From: Methanobacteriota archaeon
Lineage (GTDB): Archaea; Halobacteriota; Halobacteria; Halobacteriales; Halalkalicoccaceae
Assembly (NCBI GenBank): GCA_022561895.1
Contig: JADFQH010000091.1
Coordinates: forward strand, 2,071 to 9,909
Length of the DNA: 7,839 bases
Reading direction: 5' to 3'
Shown: positions 6,263 through 7,839 of the stretch, piece after piece
Numbering within the stretch: the stretch's first letter is position 1
Layout of the letters: every line of letters begins with the position of its first letter
Position numbers and translations under genes: made by a program
Notes under the pieces: model-generated
What the model saw: only the letters and a program-made list of their open reading frames with translations
Database searches by the model: none
What the model was told of the DNA's origin: nothing

Positions 6263-6880
6263 TCAATCGGCGGTGTTGTCGGATGAACGGCCCGAGAGAC
6301 GCGCTTTGATCGTTGCGTATCCGTCACTGAGGACGGGCATGCCGTCCGCGATCCAGAGCAAAACGGCGAACACCACGATTCCGATCTGAAACAGGGTATA
6401 AAAGGACGGTTCGGACGCGAGTAGCTCGCCCTGTAGGTTCGTGATGTACGGCACGAACAGTTCGAAAAACCGATCGAGAAACCCCTGGCTGTGGTCGGTC
6501 GTCGAGCGCTCGCCGAGCGGCCAGATGATCGGATGGAGCGATAGCTCGCCCTCTTCCGCGTAGATCGGGATGATATCGCCAACGAGATGCGAGAGATAGC
6601 CCACAGCAAAGGCGTAGCCGACCGGGGCGCGGCCGGCGCGGCGAGCGAGCGCGATCGCAAGAATCGAGAGCGGAACGGCGAAGAAAATCGAATGGGCAAT
6701 AGCGTAGCCACTCGAGAAGATCCCGAACTGCCACGCGAGGGGTTTGTCGATCAGATCCGGAGCGACCGAGGCGAACACCACCGCGAGCGCCGCGGCTCCG
6801 TCAGGCGGTTCGCGGAGCAGCAGGCGACTGACGATCGAGTAAAGCAGGTAGGCAAACAGCGCGTGTTCCCATGGCCACAT
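6263..6880 (-). CDS. YdjM/DUF457-type membrane-bound metal-dependent hydrolase
   Basis: A protein of 205 residues with four to five membrane segments. The family's metal-ligand pattern is visible: H6 in WEHALFAYLLY, D42 and D45 in APDLIDKP, H63 in AHSIFF, and H98 and D102 in YLSHLVGD. A final membrane helix spans about 163-178 and a polar tail follows. Members are annotated as inner-membrane metal-dependent hydrolases; the substrate is unknown, and archaeal copies often lie near cell-surface glycan genes. ATG 6880 comes 29 bases after the DUF1616-like stop, so the two are probably co-transcribed. It is convergent with the regulator gene, with only 13 bases between stops. Confidence 0.85.
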   Translation of the reverse strand: MWPWEHALFAYLLYSIVSRLLLREPPDGAAALAVVFASVAPDLIDKPLAWQFGIFSSGYAIAHSIFFAVPLSILAIALARRAGRAPVGYAFAVGYLSHLVGDIIPIYAEEGELSLHPIIWPLGERSTTDHSQGFLDRFFELFVPYITNLQGELLASEPSFYTLFQIGIVVFAVLLWIADGMPVLSDGYATIKARLSGRSSDNTAD

Positions 6881-6909
6881 ACGCCCCTCTTACACCGAGA
6901 GTGGATTTG

Positions 6910-7092
6910 TTATCGATCGCTTACGCGGCCGAGTGACGCCGGTTGGCCCGCCGCTTGCGCGACATCGACCCAGAGCTGGAGGTCGCGGTAGGGGGGTCCC
7001 TCCGGCGCACCCCGGTACAGCCCGTACTGAAGCCGAAGGTTCTCGCCGGCGATACTCGGCGTGATGGCCGACTCGACGTACGCCGACTCGCC
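6910..7092 (-). pseudogene. C-terminal fragment of a haloarchaeal DUF1616-like surface protein
   Basis: The last 60 residues before TAA at 6910 read GESAYVESAITPSIAGEN and then LRLQYGLYRG, ending in YRDLQLWVDV and a short tail. This matches the C-terminal end of haloarchaeal DUF1616 proteins as I know them, where a beta-sandwich ends in GENLRL..LLYRG and RELHLWV. The N-terminal membrane part, expected upstream, is missing: the frame continues instead into a MurA N-terminus. The gene is probably intact in the real genome and broken here by the contig junction. DUF1616 proteins are membrane proteins often found near haloarchaeal glycosylation genes. Confidence 0.65.
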
Positions 7093-7106
7093 GTTTGCGA
7101 GCCTGA
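7086..7106. other. Archaeal/bacterial junction (probable chimera point)
   Basis: MurA similarity ends and DUF1616-like similarity begins inside a single frame at about residue 43 of the hybrid, near 7093. MurA would continue with a segment like NVPRLADV after LRL; instead the frame reads ANGESAYV. All genes left of this point fit a halophilic archaeon; all features right of it fit an alphaproteobacterium. The exact breakpoint cannot be fixed to the base, because a few bases may be shared. Confidence 0.75.
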
Positions 7107-7221
7107 GCGTCTCCTCCGTCAGCAGGCTTGCCGCCATCAGCGGCAGGGCCGCGTTCTTGGCGCCGCTGATGTGGATGACGCCGGACAAACGGTTGCCGCC
7201 GCGGATGCGAATTTGGTCCAT
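7093..7221 (-). pseudogene. murA: N-terminal fragment of UDP-N-acetylglucosamine 1-carboxyvinyltransferase
   Basis: The first 43 codons match MurA, the first committed enzyme of peptidoglycan synthesis, which adds enolpyruvate from PEP to UDP-GlcNAc. MDQIRIRGGNRLSGVI is followed by HISGAKNAALPLMAASLL, with the invariant K22 and N23 used in UDP-GlcNAc and PEP binding. AAGGGG lies 4 bases before ATG 7221 and is a good ribosome binding site. Full MurA is about 420 residues; the rest is missing and replaced by archaeal sequence. Archaea do not make murein, so this piece is out of place next to haloarchaeal genes. Confidence 0.88.
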
Positions 7222-7330
7222 CGTTCCCCTTGGAGCCCTACTCGGTCCCGAAACTCCGGCCGGCCCCGGAACCCCGGCGCCATGGGCAGCTCACCGATGC
7301 GCCCGGCCGGGCCGCTTCAGACACCGGGCC

Positions 7331-7507
7331 TCACGCCCGATCATCCTTATTAGATGGCGCGCGAGACGGGGTACGCAACCGGTCCTGTTGCTTTCGCCGG
7401 TGCAAGTTCTCCCGCAGCGCCGCCGCCTGGCGGGCACGCTTGAGATCGCCTCGCCTCGGCGCGCCCAAGCCCCCGCGCCGGCGTCCGCCCTTGTCCCTCG
7501 CCGTCAC
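7331..7507 (-). CDS. Small basic hypothetical protein upstream of murA
   Basis: Starting at GTG 7507, the product has 58 residues and contains RARQAAALRENLHRRKQQDR at about 24-43. This resembles, from memory, a short basic protein often found just before murA in alphaproteobacteria. GTG is chosen because GGAGG lies 8 bases upstream; ATGs at 7573 and 7546 in the same frame are alternatives without such a site. The stop is 109 bases from the murA start on the same strand. No function is known to me. Confidence 0.5.
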   Translation of the reverse strand: MTARDKGGRRRGGLGAPRRGDLKRARQAAALRENLHRRKQQDRLRTPSRAPSNKDDRA

Positions 7508-7699
7508 CAATCGACCCTCCCGGCCTGCTAAATCGACAGCGCGCATGGTGAAGCGATGGCACCGCCGCGTCAAGGGCGGGCGTGCCCGATCGGGACCGGA
7601 TCATGGCGGAATTTCCGCGCGCTCTGTCGCCGCTTCGTGCCCGGTCCATGCCGGTTGCGCCGATTGCGCCCCTATGGCATGGTGCGCGGCGCATCCCGT
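7508..7699. other. Spacer between the small gene and tRNA-Thr
   Basis: The two features are divergent, so promoters for both should lie here. A TTGCGC at 7655-7660 could be a -35 element for the tRNA, but no convincing -10 sits at the right distance. Open frames on both strands here look like non-coding high-GC sequence. Confidence 0.4.
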
Positions 7700-7774
7700 G
7701 CCGCCGTAGCTCAGGGGTAGAGCACGCCCTTGGTAAGGGCGGGGTCGAAAGTTCGATTCTTTCCGGCGGCACCA
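7700..7774 (+). tRNA. tRNA-Thr (anticodon GGT), CCA encoded
   Basis: A full cloverleaf is visible. The acceptor stem is GCCGCCG (7700-7706) with CGGCGGC (7764-7770). The D stem is GCTC/GAGC (7709-7712 with 7720-7723), with a short 7-base loop. The anticodon stem is CGCCC/GGGCG around loop TTGGTAA, with anticodon GGT at 7732-7734. The T stem is GAAAG/CTTTC around TTCGATT. The discriminator is A (7771), followed by encoded CCA. Anticodon GGT reads ACC and ACU, so it is threonine. Encoded CCA and the sequence style are bacterial, in line with the murA piece beside it. Confidence 0.96.
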
Positions 7775-7776
7775 TT

Positions 7777-7807
7777 CCTTGCAACCGTCGCCGCCGGCGG
7801 CGCAAGG
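7777..7807 (+). terminator. Possible hairpin after tRNA-Thr
   Basis: CCTTGC (7777-7782) pairs with GCAAGG (7802-7807), and a GC palindrome (7789-7802) lies inside or competes with it. It begins 2 bases after the CCA end, a likely place for a processing or termination hairpin. It is followed by an A-run rather than a T-run, so it is not a standard rho-independent terminator. Confidence 0.3.
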
Positions 7808-7839
7808 CCAAAAAATCCCGCGCATGGAAGATTTAGTGC

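Noticed and set aside
7601..7825. Minus-strand frame containing RRKESNFRPRPYQGRALPLS
   Set aside because: This is the well-known false protein obtained by translating the antisense of a tRNA gene; it lies over tRNA-Thr.
7582..7836. Plus-strand frame reading through the tRNA
   Set aside because: It runs through a complete tRNA gene and has the composition of random high-GC sequence.
1..7839. CRISPR array, rRNA, intact insertion sequence or replication origin
   Set aside because: No regularly spaced repeats, rRNA-like segments, transposase motifs or origin-type repeat clusters were seen.

Overview
Most of this window (about 1 to 7090) reads as haloarchaeal DNA. It has high GC with GC-ending codons, acidic proteins, TATA-type promoters, sparse ribosome binding sites and protein families typical of halophilic archaea. 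The last ~740 bases (about 7093 to 7839) look bacterial, most likely alphaproteobacterial: the start of a peptidoglycan-synthesis gene (murA), a small upstream gene, and a tRNA-Thr gene with its CCA end encoded. The change falls inside one continuous reading frame near 7093. The simplest reading is a chimeric contig; a real transfer is less likely.

Archaeal part, left to right. Four minus-strand genes form a cell-surface polysaccharide or glycan locus. In transcription order they are a GT4 glycosyltransferase (5082-3970), a predicted alpha/alpha-toroid protein (3382-2183), a DUF354 GT-B-like protein (2164-989) and an FkbM-type methyltransferase (992 to the left edge, cut off). The last three look like one operon: the gap between the first two is 18 bases, and the last pair overlap by ATGA. 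A 587-base gap separates them from the GT4 gene. It holds a doubtful small ORF, a possible TATA box and several small dyads, but no confident gene.

The GT4 gene diverges from a plus-strand winged-helix gene of the haloarchaeal DUF7344 type (5587-6249), which ends in two membrane helices. The 504-base space between them contains an 84-base inverted repeat (5123-5206). Its two 37-base arms match at 29 positions, and each outer end carries an outward-facing TATA-like box. This is the most distinctive regulatory structure in the window.

Convergent with the regulator is a YdjM/DUF457-type membrane metal-dependent hydrolase (6880-6263). Upstream of it, on the same strand, is the C-terminal end of a DUF1616-like surface protein (to 6910), which runs into the MurA N-terminus at the chimeric junction.

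A plausible working picture of the archaeal genes is building, methylating and trimming a surface glycan, with a membrane-tethered regulator next to the divergent promoter. The enzyme classes are supported by motifs; the shared pathway and the regulatory link are inference.
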